Shown here: piece after piece, positions 1-7,586 of the stretch
How positions within the stretch are numbered: position 1 is the stretch's first letter
Layout: the number at the start of each line of letters is the position of its first letter
Assembly: GCF_001723355.1 (NCBI RefSeq)
Contig: NZ_LPWE01000012.1
Coordinates: 466,070 to 530,069 of the forward strand
Direction: 5' to 3'
DNA: 64,000 bases
Origin: Methyloceanibacter stevinii
GTDB taxonomy: Bacteria; Pseudomonadota; Alphaproteobacteria; Rhizobiales; Methyloligellaceae
Translations under genes and position numbers: made by a program
The notes under the pieces: generated by a model
The model's database searches: none
The model's input: the letters and a program-made list of their open reading frames with translations, nothing else
Told to the model about the DNA's origin: nothing

Positions 1-76
1 CCGTCTTGCAGAAGGACAAATTCGACCCACCTAAAGATGCGAGGTGCCGAGCCTCTTTCCATGGGGTGAGATCTAG

Positions 77-105
77 CCTATCTTATCCCCTCCTAGGGGA
101 TAGGA
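77..105. promoter_or_regulatory. Palindromic operator of the CsoR/RcnR-family repressor
   Basis: Seven bases before the repressor start lies TATCCCC-TCCTA-GGGGATA (84-102), a perfect 7-bp inverted repeat with C/G tracts, partly nested in an outer CCTATC (77-82) / GATAGG (99-104) pair. CsoR/RcnR-family repressors bind G-tract palindromes of this kind, so autoregulation of the repressor and the exporter behind it is likely. That is inference from position and symmetry. Confidence 0.6.
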
Positions 106-111
106 TAAGCG

Positions 112-375
112 ATGATACATCAAACCCACGACGACGTGCTGCGGCGGCTCAAGCGTGCAGCCGGTCACTTGCAACACACAATCTCAATGATCGAGACCGG
201 ACGTCCTTGTCCGGAAGTCGCCCAACAGCTTCATGCCGTCTCGAAAGCGATCGAACAGGCCAAGAAGATCTTCATCCACGATCATATCGATCACTGCTTG
301 AACGACAGCATCGGTAAGAGCGCGCACCGCAAGTCACTGATCGTCGAGTTCAAGGAAATCTCCAAGTACCTGTAA
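112..375 (+). CDS. Metal-sensing transcriptional repressor, CsoR/RcnR (DUF156) family
   Basis: This 87-residue, all-helical DUF156 protein is probably the repressor of the Ni/Co exporter that starts 13 bases after it. Aligned by eye with the family, Cys33, His58 and Cys62 occupy the three ligand positions. That Cys-His-Cys set is typical of CsoR copper sensors and the nickel sensor InrS, whereas E. coli RcnR has Cys-His-His. N-terminal His3 and His6 could supply a fourth ligand, as in nickel sensors. Given the RcnA-like partner, an InrS-like Ni(II) (or Co) sensor is the best reading; a Cu(I) sensor is the alternative. A palindromic operator lies directly upstream. Confidence 0.85.
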   Translation: MIHQTHDDVLRRLKRAAGHLQHTISMIETGRPCPEVAQQLHAVSKAIEQAKKIFIHDHIDHCLNDSIGKSAHRKSLIVEFKEISKYL

Positions 376-388
376 GGCATCGCTTCTC

Positions 389-1333
389 ATGACATTGACG
401 GACCTCATCGCCGGGGGCGGCGCCAACCCGCTCCTCCTCATCGCCATGGCCTTCCTGCTCGGTGCGTTTCACGGACTGGAGCCGGGCCATAGCAAGACGA
501 TGATGGCCGCCTATATCATCGCCATCCGCGGCACGATCCCTCAGGCAATCCTGCTCGGTGTGTCGGCCGCGATCTCACACTCCCTTATTGTGTGGGTCCT
601 TGCCATTCTCGGGCTTCTGTACGGGGATGAACTGATCGGCGAACAGATGGAGCCATACTTCATGATCGCCTCCGGTGTGATCATCGCATGCATTGGCTTG
701 TGGATATTCCGCCAATCCATGCAGGCCCGAGCGGCGGGGCATCACCACGACCATGCGCATGGCCATAGACCCCATTCTCATGCCCACAACCACCAACACG
801 ATCACGTCCATCCGCATGAGCACGGCAATTCTCATCACGATCACACTCACATCCTCGGCGGGACGCACGATCACGACCGTCCCGCCCGGGAGAAGCCGGA
901 GTTCATGGACGCCCATGCCATGGCACATGCCCGCGAGATTGAAGCGCGCATCGGTTCCGGGCGCACGTCGACATGGCAGACCATTCTGTTTGGGCTGTCG
1001 GGCGGGCTGATCCCCTGCCCGGCGGCAATCACCGTTCTCTTGCTCTGCATTCAGCTCGGTCAGTTCATGCTCGGGATTGGCTTGGTCGCGTCCTTCAGCA
1101 TCGGGCTGGCCGTAACGCTGGTCGCGATCGGCGTCGTCGCCGCAGTTGGCATGCGCTATGTCAGTAAAAAGGGCTCATCCCGTTTCGACGCGATCCTGAA
1201 GAAAGCACCCTATATCTCGGCCACCTTCATCGGACTGATCGGCCTCTTCATGATCTACTCGGGATGGGCGCATCTGCATGGCCACGATGGCGATGGAGAA
1301 TCTGACGCGGCGCCGCACCACGAGACGCTCTAA
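389..1333 (+). CDS. rcnA: Nickel/cobalt efflux transporter RcnA (NicO family)
   Basis: A 314-residue inner-membrane exporter of Ni2+/Co2+. The motif HGLEPGHSKTM (about residues 28-38) in the first helix is the family signature. Several helices follow, then a very His/Asp-rich cytoplasmic loop (about 117-168) that probably binds metal, then a second membrane half containing GGLIPCPAAI. The C-terminus carries a further short His-containing tail. The gene is co-oriented with, and 13 bases downstream of, the CsoR-family repressor, so the two probably form one metal-induced operon read from the palindromic promoter region at 77-105. Confidence 0.92.
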   Translation: MTLTDLIAGGGANPLLLIAMAFLLGAFHGLEPGHSKTMMAAYIIAIRGTIPQAILLGVSAAISHSLIVWVLAILGLLYGDELIGEQMEPYFMIASGVIIACIGLWIFRQSMQARAAGHHHDHAHGHRPHSHAHNHQHDHVHPHEHGNSHHDHTHILGGTHDHDRPAREKPEFMDAHAMAHAREIEARIGSGRTSTWQTILFGLSGGLIPCPAAITVLLLCIQLGQFMLGIGLVASFSIGLAVTLVAIGVVAAVGMRYVSKKGSSRFDAILKKAPYISATFIGLIGLFMIYSGWAHLHGHDGDGESDAAPHHETL

Positions 1334-1558
1334 GAACGGCGCTAGCGGACCGCATCCTGCTGACGGTTCGTCTGTTTCGGGTCAGAGCGCGTTGGGACCA
1401 GCGCACTTATGAAGCCGGCTTCGGCCCCGCGGACAGGCATCAGGACGGATCCCGCCGCACACCCATTTGTTAAGCTTCGGACCGCTCTCGCCTGGCAGAT
1501 GCCGCATTTGTCTGCGAGGGTGCACGTCAAGTCGAAGTTGAAGTCGAAGGAGTTCGCC

Positions 1559-1813
1559 ATGACGAAATTCATGATGGCCTGTGGCATGGCTTGCGCGTTG
1601 GTGGTTGGCGTCGTCGCATTTGCACCGACACAAGCAAACGCAGGCGTCTATGTCAGAGCTCCCGGCGTCAGGGTCGGCGTCGGCATCGGACCTCGCTACT
1701 ATCGGCCTTATCGCTACGCCCGGCGCCCCTATTACCGCGCACGGCCCTATTACGCTCCCCGCCGCTATAAGCGCCGTTGGCGCCGTCGCGCACGCCGCGC
1801 CTACTATTGGTAG
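1559..1813 (+). CDS. Small secreted Arg/Tyr-rich protein
   Basis: An 84-residue protein with a clear Sec signal peptide (hydrophobic core about residues 5-22, likely cleavage after AQANA). The mature part is very basic and dominated by Arg, Tyr and Pro with YRPY / RRPYY repeats. The ATG at 1559 is preferred because AAGGAG lies at the right distance upstream; an in-frame start at 1409 would add unrelated sequence ahead of the signal peptide. Small periplasmic proteins of this composition are common in Hyphomicrobiales, but I know of no assigned function. It is probably a standalone gene. Confidence 0.7.
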   Translation: MTKFMMACGMACALVVGVVAFAPTQANAGVYVRAPGVRVGVGIGPRYYRPYRYARRPYYRARPYYAPRRYKRRWRRRARRAYYW

Positions 1814-2419
1814 GGAACGCCTGGTAGCCAAACCCAGCGCAAGCGTACGCCGCTAGCCTTAAAGCATCCAAACACCCAAGCGAAGGTGCGCACCGGCGCG
1901 CCTTCGCCTCCGCGCGCCATGAGCGGCGTCCTGGTTTTTTGTCCTCCCCAAAGATGAACGTCACCTGCACGTCCGGTTCAGGACGGGTTCAAGCGGCCGC
2001 GCGCACTCTGCGCAAGGTCAGGCCCTGAACTGGCGAGCGTAAGCCTCTCCTTGGCAATCGGGCGCGGAGCGTCAGGGCGCTCCACGCTCACCCCCCTTCG
2101 AGGCGGGGCCAAGGCAGCAGCATGAGGTGGCGACATGAGTTCCTTCAAACTACTCGCGACCAGCGTCGTTCTGGTCGCGCATGGGCCGGCGCAGTGGGTT
2201 TGGTCACCGTCTTCTTCGCGACCATCTGAGCCGCGCGCCGCATGCGCCGGCACAGCGCCGCACTAAACTGATCGACACGGCCGCGTGAACTTGCGCGAGG
2301 TTCAGCGCACTTCGTTCTGACTGAGCGTGATTGGTAATGCCCAGCGCCCGTATCTACCTTTTGACCATGACAAGCCCGACAGCAATTCCGCAAAGGGCCA
2401 TCGATCAAGGAGATACATC
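1814..2419. other. Intergenic stretch with one hairpin
   Basis: About 600 bases without a convincing intact gene. A strong hairpin (arms 1881-1891 and 1896-1906, 11 bp with one G-T pair) may end transcription of the upstream small gene, although it has no T run. A possible broken small membrane-peptide gene at 2134-2229 is listed separately. I see nothing else in the stretch. Confidence 0.4.
2134..2229 (+). other. Possible small hydrophobic peptide gene, frame-broken
   Basis: An ATG at 2134 opens a frame for a Ser/Lys N-terminus followed by a hydrophobic stretch (residues 7-15, LATSVVLVA). Adding one G to the GGG at 2183-2185 would continue it as a second hydrophobic stretch (AGAVGLVTVFFATI) ending at the TGA at 2227-2229, giving a roughly 31-residue membrane peptide. 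As written the frame runs on into unlikely sequence. Support is only the hydrophobic pattern and the similarity of the lesion to those in larger genes here. Confidence 0.25.
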
Positions 2420-2521
2420 ATGAAGGCGATCATGCTCGCACTGACGCTTCTCGCAGCCACTGGCGCACCTGTTCTGGCCGACGGCTTCCCGAACCCCTAC
2501 CAGACGAATTTCGATCGCTAA
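2420..2521 (+). CDS. Short secreted peptide (33 residues)
   Basis: A 33-residue reading frame with a strong ribosome binding site (AAGGAG, 8 bases before the ATG). A signal-peptide-like core (residues 3-17) ends near VLA, so the mature peptide would be only about 13 residues, rich in Asn and Pro. A good rho-independent terminator follows at 2538-2582. The combination of a strong ribosome site, signal peptide and dedicated terminator argues for a real gene. I do not recognise the family. Confidence 0.55.
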   Translation: MKAIMLALTLLAATGAPVLADGFPNPYQTNFDR

Positions 2522-2537
2522 GCGATGCGTTCGGACG

Positions 2538-2582
2538 CAGAGCCCCCGGTCTTCCCTCCCAGGCTGGGGGTTCTGCTTTTCT
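2538..2582 (+). terminator. Rho-independent terminator
   Basis: CAGAGCCCCC (2538-2547) pairs with GGGGGTTCTG (2566-2575) across an 18-base loop, followed by CTTTT. It directly follows the 33-residue peptide gene. Confidence 0.7.
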
Positions 2583-2583
2583 C

Positions 2584-2942
2584 AAATGGCATGTGATCCA
2601 AGGGCCTTGAGCCTACGTAGTTTTGGTATCTGGCTGGGTTTCGTCTCGCCCCCCTGACGCATCCCCAGTTCGGTGCCTCCATCCGCCCCGGTGCCCCCGC
2701 GCCGGGGCGTCCTTTGTGAGGACGACGATCATCTCAGGCACATTGCGAAGAGACGCCGGGCGGTGCGGCCGCCACCGCCTGCCCCCCTGTTTGCGCAAGT
2801 GGTCCTCGTTGAGGACGTGTAATGGTTCGGCGCGTAAGCCCCCCGCTCACGGACACGTGACCGCCTGGCGGTGATCTACACCATGCGACGGCTGCGTAGT
2901 TGCTTTCGTTGATAACTCTTCCCCCCCAAAACGGAGGTCTCA
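2584..2942. other. Intergenic stretch, nothing recognised
   Basis: About 360 bases between the terminator and the FAS1 gene. It holds a short GC hairpin (CCCCGG/CCGGGG near 2685-2706) and presumably the FAS1 promoter, but no promoter motif or gene that I can support. Confidence 0.3.
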
Positions 2943-3422
2943 ATGAAAGTACTGCGCTTATTCTCAACCCTGGTTTTGATGCTCTTCACTGTCTCTGCCG
3001 CGAACGCCATGTCCAAGGACATCGTCGACACCGCGGCGGGTGCTGGACAGTTCAAGACTCTCGTCGCCGCGGTGAAGGCTGCGGGGCTGGTCGATACGCT
3101 GAAGGGAGACGGCCCGTTCACTGTGTTTGCACCGACAGACGAGGCGTTCGCCAAGCTTCCCGATGGCACGGTCGATGACCTGCTGAAGCCCGAGAACAAG
3201 GATAAGCTCGTGGCCATCCTCACCTACCATGTCGTTCCCGGGAAGATCATGTCCGGCGACATCTCCGGCAAGGCGACAGAGGTGAAGACAGTCCAGGGCG
3301 ACACGCTGAATGTCGATGCGACGGACGGCGTAAAGGTGGACAAAGCCAAAGTCGTGAAGGCTGATATCGACGCCTCGAACGGCGTGATCCACGTGATCGA
3401 TACCGTGGTGATGCCAAACTAA
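2943..3422 (+). CDS. Secreted fasciclin (FAS1) domain protein
   Basis: A 159-residue secreted protein: signal peptide (about 1-22, cleavage near ANA) followed by one complete FAS1 fold. The H1 motif appears as [11 protein letters not shown] (about 59-69), the YH motif as ILTYHVVPG, and the H2 region as [12 protein letters not shown] at the C-terminus. FAS1 domains mediate adhesion or matrix association; the bacterial single-domain forms have no firm biochemical role. The ribosome site GGAGG sits 7 bases before the ATG. A second FAS1 gene lies at 21744-22238, so this window has two paralogues. Confidence 0.88.
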   Translation: MKVLRLFSTLVLMLFTVSAANAMSKDIVDTAAGAGQFKTLVAAVKAAGLVDTLKGDGPFTVFAPTDEAFAKLPDGTVDDLLKPENKDKLVAILTYHVVPGKIMSGDISGKATEVKTVQGDTLNVDATDGVKVDKAKVVKADIDASNGVIHVIDTVVMPN

Positions 3423-3444
3423 GATTGTTCGGCGGCGACCAATG

Positions 3445-3478
3445 CGGGTCCCGGCCCACGACGGCTGGGGCCCGTTTT
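3445..3478 (+). terminator. Rho-independent terminator after the FAS1 gene
   Basis: CGGGTCCCGGCC (3445-3456) pairs, with G-T pairs, to GGCTGGGGCCCG (3463-3474), followed by TTTT. Confidence 0.65.
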
Positions 3479-3548
3479 CAATTGTCGGCAGAGTGTTCTT
3501 CGCGAGGCGGCCGCCGCTGCTTTGACGGAAGCCCAATACCGGTGTGTC

Positions 3549-3812
3549 TCAGCGCAGCAGCTGCGCGGTCCGTGCCTTCTTGCGATGACGCGGTTTGGTG
3601 GGAAGCGGAATTCCTGCCGTGGACTTGGCGACAGTCGTCACATTGAGCCGTCCGGCCAACAGATCATCCGGCAATTTCGTCTTGATCCAGAACGCGTTGT
3701 CGAACTGCTCCGCGCTGGATCCGGGCGCGACCTGTTTGGCCGCGTTGGTTCCGAGCAGACCAGTCACCGTGATAGCCAAGACGGCCATCGTGATATGCCG
3801 ACATACGCTCAT
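3549..3812 (-). CDS. Hypothetical exported protein
   Basis: An 87-residue frame on the minus strand with an N-terminal hydrophobic segment (about 7-24) that looks like a signal peptide or membrane anchor, then a short polar region ending in a strongly basic tail (RHRKKARTAQLLR). There is no obvious ribosome binding site and no family I recognise. It stands alone between the convergent FAS1 gene and doxX. The protein-like composition makes it plausible but not certain. Confidence 0.45.
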   Translation of the reverse strand: MSVCRHITMAVLAITVTGLLGTNAAKQVAPGSSAEQFDNAFWIKTKLPDDLLAGRLNVTTVAKSTAGIPLPTKPRHRKKARTAQLLR

Positions 3813-3893
3813 CGCCGCCGAGTGTGATTCGGCGGCGATGAACGGCGAGTTTAGAGACTTGCTTAATAATCGGTTTACGCTACGGCGCGGTCC

Positions 3894-4289
3894 TCAGGAC
3901 TTTTTTCTGAGCATCTCATCGACGCTCCAAGGCCCGCCGCCCGCGAAGGCGATGTATAGAAAGATGAAGCAGAAGAGGATCGCCGCATCGCCGCCATTCA
4001 ACAGCGGATAGGGGCTCTTCGGCGCATGGGCCAGCCAATAGGCGAAGGCCATCAAGCCGGAAAGCACGAAGGCGGTCGGCCGCGTGAACAGCCCGACGAC
4101 GAGCAGCGCGCCGCCGACGATCTCGAGAATGCCGGCAATCCACGGCAGGGAAAATGCCTCGGGCGAGAACCCGCCCTCTGGAAATCCGAGCAGCTTGGAT
4201 GTGCCGTGCTCCATGAAGATCAGCGCGGCAACGATGCGCACGATACTCAAGATGCGCGGCGCCCAGTCGGTTTGCAGTCGATCGGCCAT
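3894..4289 (-). CDS. DoxX family integral membrane protein
   Basis: A 131-residue membrane protein with four predicted helices and the DoxX-family features RIVAALIFMEHGTSKL near the N-terminus, then the GxxxxPxxxA loop and EIVGGALLVVGLFTRP. DoxX/YphA-type proteins are small inner-membrane proteins linked to redox or sulfur stress; the exact reaction is unsettled. Start at 4289 is chosen because GGGAGG lies just upstream and would be inside the gene if the ATG at 4307 were used. It is separated from glnII by a terminator, so it is probably transcribed on its own. Confidence 0.82.
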   Translation of the reverse strand: MADRLQTDWAPRILSIVRIVAALIFMEHGTSKLLGFPEGGFSPEAFSLPWIAGILEIVGGALLVVGLFTRPTAFVLSGLMAFAYWLAHAPKSPYPLLNGGDAAILFCFIFLYIAFAGGGPWSVDEMLRKKS

Positions 4290-4393
4290 GTCGGCGTTCC
4301 CTCCCAATTCAGTCGTGAGTCGGTGGGGAGCTTAGCCTGCCGAACCAGACCCGTCATGTTACGAGCCTGCAAGGAAGTGGCAAATCGGCCACG

Positions 4394-4423
4394 AAAAAGG
4401 GGAGCCTTGAAGGGCTCCCCTTT
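4394..4423 (-). terminator. Terminator of glnII
   Basis: AAAGGGGAGCC (4396-4406) pairs with GGGCTCCCCTTT (4412-4423). On the minus strand the stem is followed by a T run (AAAAA at 4394-4398 on the plus strand). It lies 47 bases past the glnII stop. Confidence 0.8.
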
Positions 4424-4470
4424 GCACTTTCTAGAGCGTGTTGCCCGTGCCGTTTACGGGACCAGTGTCC

Positions 4471-5502
4471 CTACGCAGCTGCGCTCGCGGCAGTCGGGAC
4501 CTCGGAAATGGTCTTCAGGATCTGCGAAGCGATCTGGTAGGGGTCGCCTTGCGAGTTCGGGCGACGGTCTTCCAGGTAGCCCTTGTAGCCGTTCTTCGGG
4601 AAGCTGTTCGGCACGCGGACCGACGCGCCGCGGTCTGCAACGCCGTAGCTGAACTTGTTCCACGGCGCCGTCTCGTGCTTGCCGGTCAGACGCATGTGGT
4701 TGTCCGGGCCATAGACAGCGATGTGGTCCTCGAGGTTCTTCTCGAACTGGGCCATCAGCGCCTTGAAGTACTCCTCGCCACCGACTTCACGGAGATACTC
4801 GGTGGAGAAGTTGGCGTGCATGCCGGAGCCGTTCCAGTCCGTGTCGCCGAGCGGCTTACAGTGATACTCGATGTCGACGCCGTATTTCTCAGTCAGACGC
4901 TCCAGCAGGTAGCGGGCCATCCACATTTCGTCGGCGGCCTTCTTGGAGCCCTTGCCGAAGATCTGGAACTCCCACTGGCCCTTGGCCACTTCGGCGTTGA
5001 TGCCTTCGTGGTTGATGCCGCAATCCAGACACAGGTCGAGATGTTCCTCGACGATCTGACGGGCGATCGAACCGACCTGCTTGTAGCCAACACCGGTGTA
5101 GTACTTGCCTTGCGGCTCCGGATAACCGTGCTCCGGGAAGCCCAGCGGGCGGCCGTCCTTATAGAAGAAATACTCTTGCTCGAAACCGAACCACGTACCG
5201 TCGTCGTCCAGGATGGTCGCGCGCTTGTTCGTCGGATGCGGCGTGCCATCGGGCAGCATCACTTCGCAGAGGACGAGAGCGCCATTCGTGCGAGCAGGGT
5301 CTACGAAAACGCGGATCGGCTTCAGAACGCAGTCGGAGTTGCTGCCGTCGGCCTGCATGGTCGAGCTTCCATCGAAGCCCCAATCCGGAAGTTCTTCGAG
5401 CGTCGGAAAGCTATCGTACTCTTTGATGAGGGTCTTGCCACGCAGGTTCGGCACGGGCGTGTAACCGTCGAGCCAAATGTACTCGAGCTTATACTTGGTC
5501 AT
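4471..5502 (-). CDS. glnII: Glutamine synthetase type II (GSII)
   Basis: A 343-residue eukaryote-like glutamine synthetase that makes glutamine from glutamate, ammonia and ATP in the cytoplasm. The length (about 340, against about 470 for GSI) and motifs identify GSII: LEYIWLDGYTP at the start, WGFDGSS, EGINAEVAKGQWEFQIF, NGSGMHANFSTEYLR and the C-terminal PNSFPKNGYKGYLEDRRPNS. GSII lacks the Tyr adenylylated by GlnE, so it is controlled mainly by transcription. A sigma-54 type promoter lies about 80 bases upstream (5584-5600), matching NtrC control of rhizobial glnII. It is monocistronic, ending at a terminator. Confidence 0.96.
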   Translation of the reverse strand: MTKYKLEYIWLDGYTPVPNLRGKTLIKEYDSFPTLEELPDWGFDGSSTMQADGSNSDCVLKPIRVFVDPARTNGALVLCEVMLPDGTPHPTNKRATILDDDGTWFGFEQEYFFYKDGRPLGFPEHGYPEPQGKYYTGVGYKQVGSIARQIVEEHLDLCLDCGINHEGINAEVAKGQWEFQIFGKGSKKAADEMWMARYLLERLTEKYGVDIEYHCKPLGDTDWNGSGMHANFSTEYLREVGGEEYFKALMAQFEKNLEDHIAVYGPDNHMRLTGKHETAPWNKFSYGVADRGASVRVPNSFPKNGYKGYLEDRRPNSQGDPYQIASQILKTISEVPTAASAAA

Positions 5503-5583
5503 TGTGAGTCCTTCTGGGTTTTAAACGACTGTACGGATGAATCCCACCTAGCCGCGAGAGGCTGGCGGCCAATACCTCCTGAA

Positions 5584-5600
5584 AGCAGTTTTTGTGCCAG
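5584..5600 (-). promoter_or_regulatory. Sigma-54 (-24/-12) promoter of glnII
   Basis: Reading the minus strand, TGGCAC-AAAAA-CTGCT matches the RpoN consensus TGGCAC-N5-TTGCW with one mismatch and the exact 10-base spacing between the invariant GG and GC. Transcription would begin about 70 bases before the glnII ATG. Rhizobial glnII genes are known NtrC/RpoN targets. I did not find a convincing NtrC site upstream. Confidence 0.72.
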
Positions 5601-5919
5601 TGCGAAGAAAGCGGGCGGGCCGGGCGCAGAAGGCGAGCTTCGTCAGCATACCCCCCTGCAGGCACGTACATTTTTCCGTAACAATTTTAGCGTCTTAGGG
5701 AAAACGAGGACCGCGCGCCCGATATGCGATCAATCTGCGCGCGGTTGGTCAATCCGAAGGCAGTCCAATCTTGCTGAGCAATGCAGCAGAAGAATTGCTG
5801 CTCAAATGTACGCCATTCCGCGATTTTTTTGTGCAAGGGGCTGCTGCGTTTCTATATAGGTGACTCCAGGTGCGTTGCTCCGATTCAGTTGTAACGCACA
5901 CATGACAATGGAGGACTAT
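5601..5919. other. Intergenic region between glnII and a small gene
   Basis: About 320 bases holding the upstream side of the glnII promoter and presumably the promoter of the divergent small gene at 5920. The right half is AT-richer than the surroundings (for example TTTCTATATAGG near 5850), which fits a promoter, but I cannot define an element with confidence. Confidence 0.3.
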
Positions 5920-6120
5920 ATGACGGCAAATGCACATGAGGAGACGGCGAAAGTCATTCCGTTTCCGAAAGGTGGCCGCTCGGGACTGAGTGGCAGCCAA
6001 TACGGCGCACACGCGGCCGATGATCTCCTGACGTCAATGGGCGTAGCCTACGTCGACTACGGGAGCGGCTCGTATCACGATGCGGCCATCCGCGATGCGC
6101 GGCAGTCACGTGAGCATTGA
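5920..6120 (+). CDS. Small conserved-looking hypothetical protein
   Basis: A 66-residue soluble protein with no signal peptide or membrane segment. The N-terminal part contains VIPFPKGGRSG, a short motif seen at the start of several small Hyphomicrobiales proteins; the rest is acidic with DDLLTSMGVAYVDYGSGSYHDAAI. The start at 5920 is set by GGAGG, 5 bases upstream; the in-frame ATG at 5860 lacks one. A hairpin follows at 6147-6182. Function unknown. Confidence 0.6.
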   Translation: MTANAHEETAKVIPFPKGGRSGLSGSQYGAHAADDLLTSMGVAYVDYGSGSYHDAAIRDARQSREH

Positions 6121-6146
6121 CGGCCAAGAGACTACTCAAGGCACCT

Positions 6147-6182
6147 AGAGGGCCCGCTTACACGAAGAGCGCGGCCCTCTCT
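6147..6182 (+). terminator. Probable terminator after the 66-residue protein gene
   Basis: AGAGGGCC (6147-6154) pairs with GGCCCTCT (6173-6180), followed by CTTC. The T run is weak. It lies between convergent genes, so it may serve both. Confidence 0.5.
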
Positions 6183-6220
6183 TCATAGGCGCCGCGTTTC
6201 CGTACACCACCTGCAAAAAG

Positions 6221-7414
6221 CTAGATGCTGATAGAGCGCGGATCGTCCGCCGCTTGAGCTTCCGTGCCGGCAAACATCGACAGCATGGGCTCATCCGTCA
6301 GCGTGATTTCTTCGAAATCGCCGAAACCGTTGAAGCGGTTCCCCAGAACGCGGCCATAGGCGCCGACCTGGCCGATTTCCAGATAATCCCCCTCCCCGAT
6401 CGCGTCGGGCAAGACGAACGGACCCGGCAGATAGTCGGCGCTGTCGCACGTGGGGCCATAGAGCACATACGCGGTCTCGCCGCCCCCAAGGTCCTCGCGG
6501 CCGGGTGTCACGCAGCGCGCCGGGAAGCGAAAACCGGAAAACGCCGCATCGAACAGCGAACCGAAAGCGCCGTCATTGACGTACAGCGCAGTGCCGCGAC
6601 GCGCATCGACGCGCACGATCACCGACTCCGCCTCCGCGACGAGGCCCCGGCCCGGCTCGCATAGAAGCTCGCAGGAATGCTTGACCGCCAGCGCATCGGC
6701 CGCCCGGACGATTTCCTCCATGTATAGATCGAGGCCCGGCGGGTCCGAGTGCGGGTAGCGGGCCGGAAAGCCGCCGCCGATGTCGATCGCATCCACCAGC
6801 ACGCCGGACGACACGATGAGTTGTCCAACCTGGGTCAACGCCTCGCCGAAGGCTGCCGGGACCACGGCCTGCGATCCCACGTGGAAGGTGATCCCGAGGC
6901 GGGTTGCGTGCTGGCGCGCCCGCAAGAGCAGTGCTGGCGCCTCTTCGACGCTCGCGCCGTACTTTCCTTCAAGGGGGATAAGGCTGTGCGTGTTGGGACA
7001 GGCGATCCGCAGGAACAGGGTCAGATCGTCGGCCTCGTCCGTCTCCGCCAAAACCTTGCCCAGTTCGTCATGGGAGTCGAAGGCAAAGCACCGCACGCCG
7101 TAGTCGCGATAGGCGCGCGCAATGGCGCCGCGCGACTTGATCGGGTTCATGAAAAAGAGTTCGGCCCCATCGATGGCCCTGACGCGCTCGATCTCCGCCA
7201 GCGAGGCGACATCGAAGCTGCGAATGCCGGCCCCGGCCAGCACGTCGAGAACGGCCTGCGTGTCATTGGCCTTGGTCGCGTACAGAACGCGGCCGGGGAA
7301 GTTCGCCAAAAACCATTCCGCCGCGCGCGCCACTGTATGGGGCCGCAAGGCCAGGACAGGCCGCTCCGGCCGATGATGGCGGAGATACTCCGCCGCGTTG
7401 GGAAAAACGTTCAT
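6221..7414 (-). CDS. Ornithine/lysine decarboxylase, fold type III (alanine-racemase-like)
   Basis: A 397-residue PLP enzyme of the eukaryotic-type ornithine decarboxylase family, making putrescine (or cadaverine from lysine) for polyamine synthesis. The PLP lysine is Lys48 in YATKAN; HVGSQ and the GGGFPARYP phosphate-binding loop follow. EPGRGLVAEA and the C-terminal GPTCDSADYLPG, whose Cys and Asp complete the active site across the dimer, identify the decarboxylase branch rather than LysA. Substrate choice between ornithine and lysine cannot be read from sequence alone; alphaproteobacterial members often use both. It is transcribed alone, with no partner in the same operon. Confidence 0.9.
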   Translation of the reverse strand: MNVFPNAAEYLRHHRPERPVLALRPHTVARAAEWFLANFPGRVLYATKANDTQAVLDVLAGAGIRSFDVASLAEIERVRAIDGAELFFMNPIKSRGAIARAYRDYGVRCFAFDSHDELGKVLAETDEADDLTLFLRIACPNTHSLIPLEGKYGASVEEAPALLLRARQHATRLGITFHVGSQAVVPAAFGEALTQVGQLIVSSGVLVDAIDIGGGFPARYPHSDPPGLDLYMEEIVRAADALAVKHSCELLCEPGRGLVAEAESVIVRVDARRGTALYVNDGAFGSLFDAAFSGFRFPARCVTPGREDLGGGETAYVLYGPTCDSADYLPGPFVLPDAIGEGDYLEIGQVGAYGRVLGNRFNGFGDFEEITLTDEPMLSMFAGTEAQAADDPRSISI

Positions 7415-7586
7415 CCGAAAACTCTCATCCCATGCGACGCCGGCACGAGACTACCGGCCGGACCCGGCGATCCTCACGGACATACGCGCGGAATCGACTT
7501 GGTCAGCTGCCGCGCGAAGCAGCCCTCCGTATGGGGTTCGGCGTGTCTTGTAAAGCTGATTCAGCAGCCTCTTGCATGGCTCTGGC

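Noticed and set aside
4438..5859. Long plus-strand open frame (473 codons) opposite glnII
   Set aside because: It is antisense to a fully recognisable glutamine synthetase; GC-rich codon bias opens such frames. Its residues show no domain.
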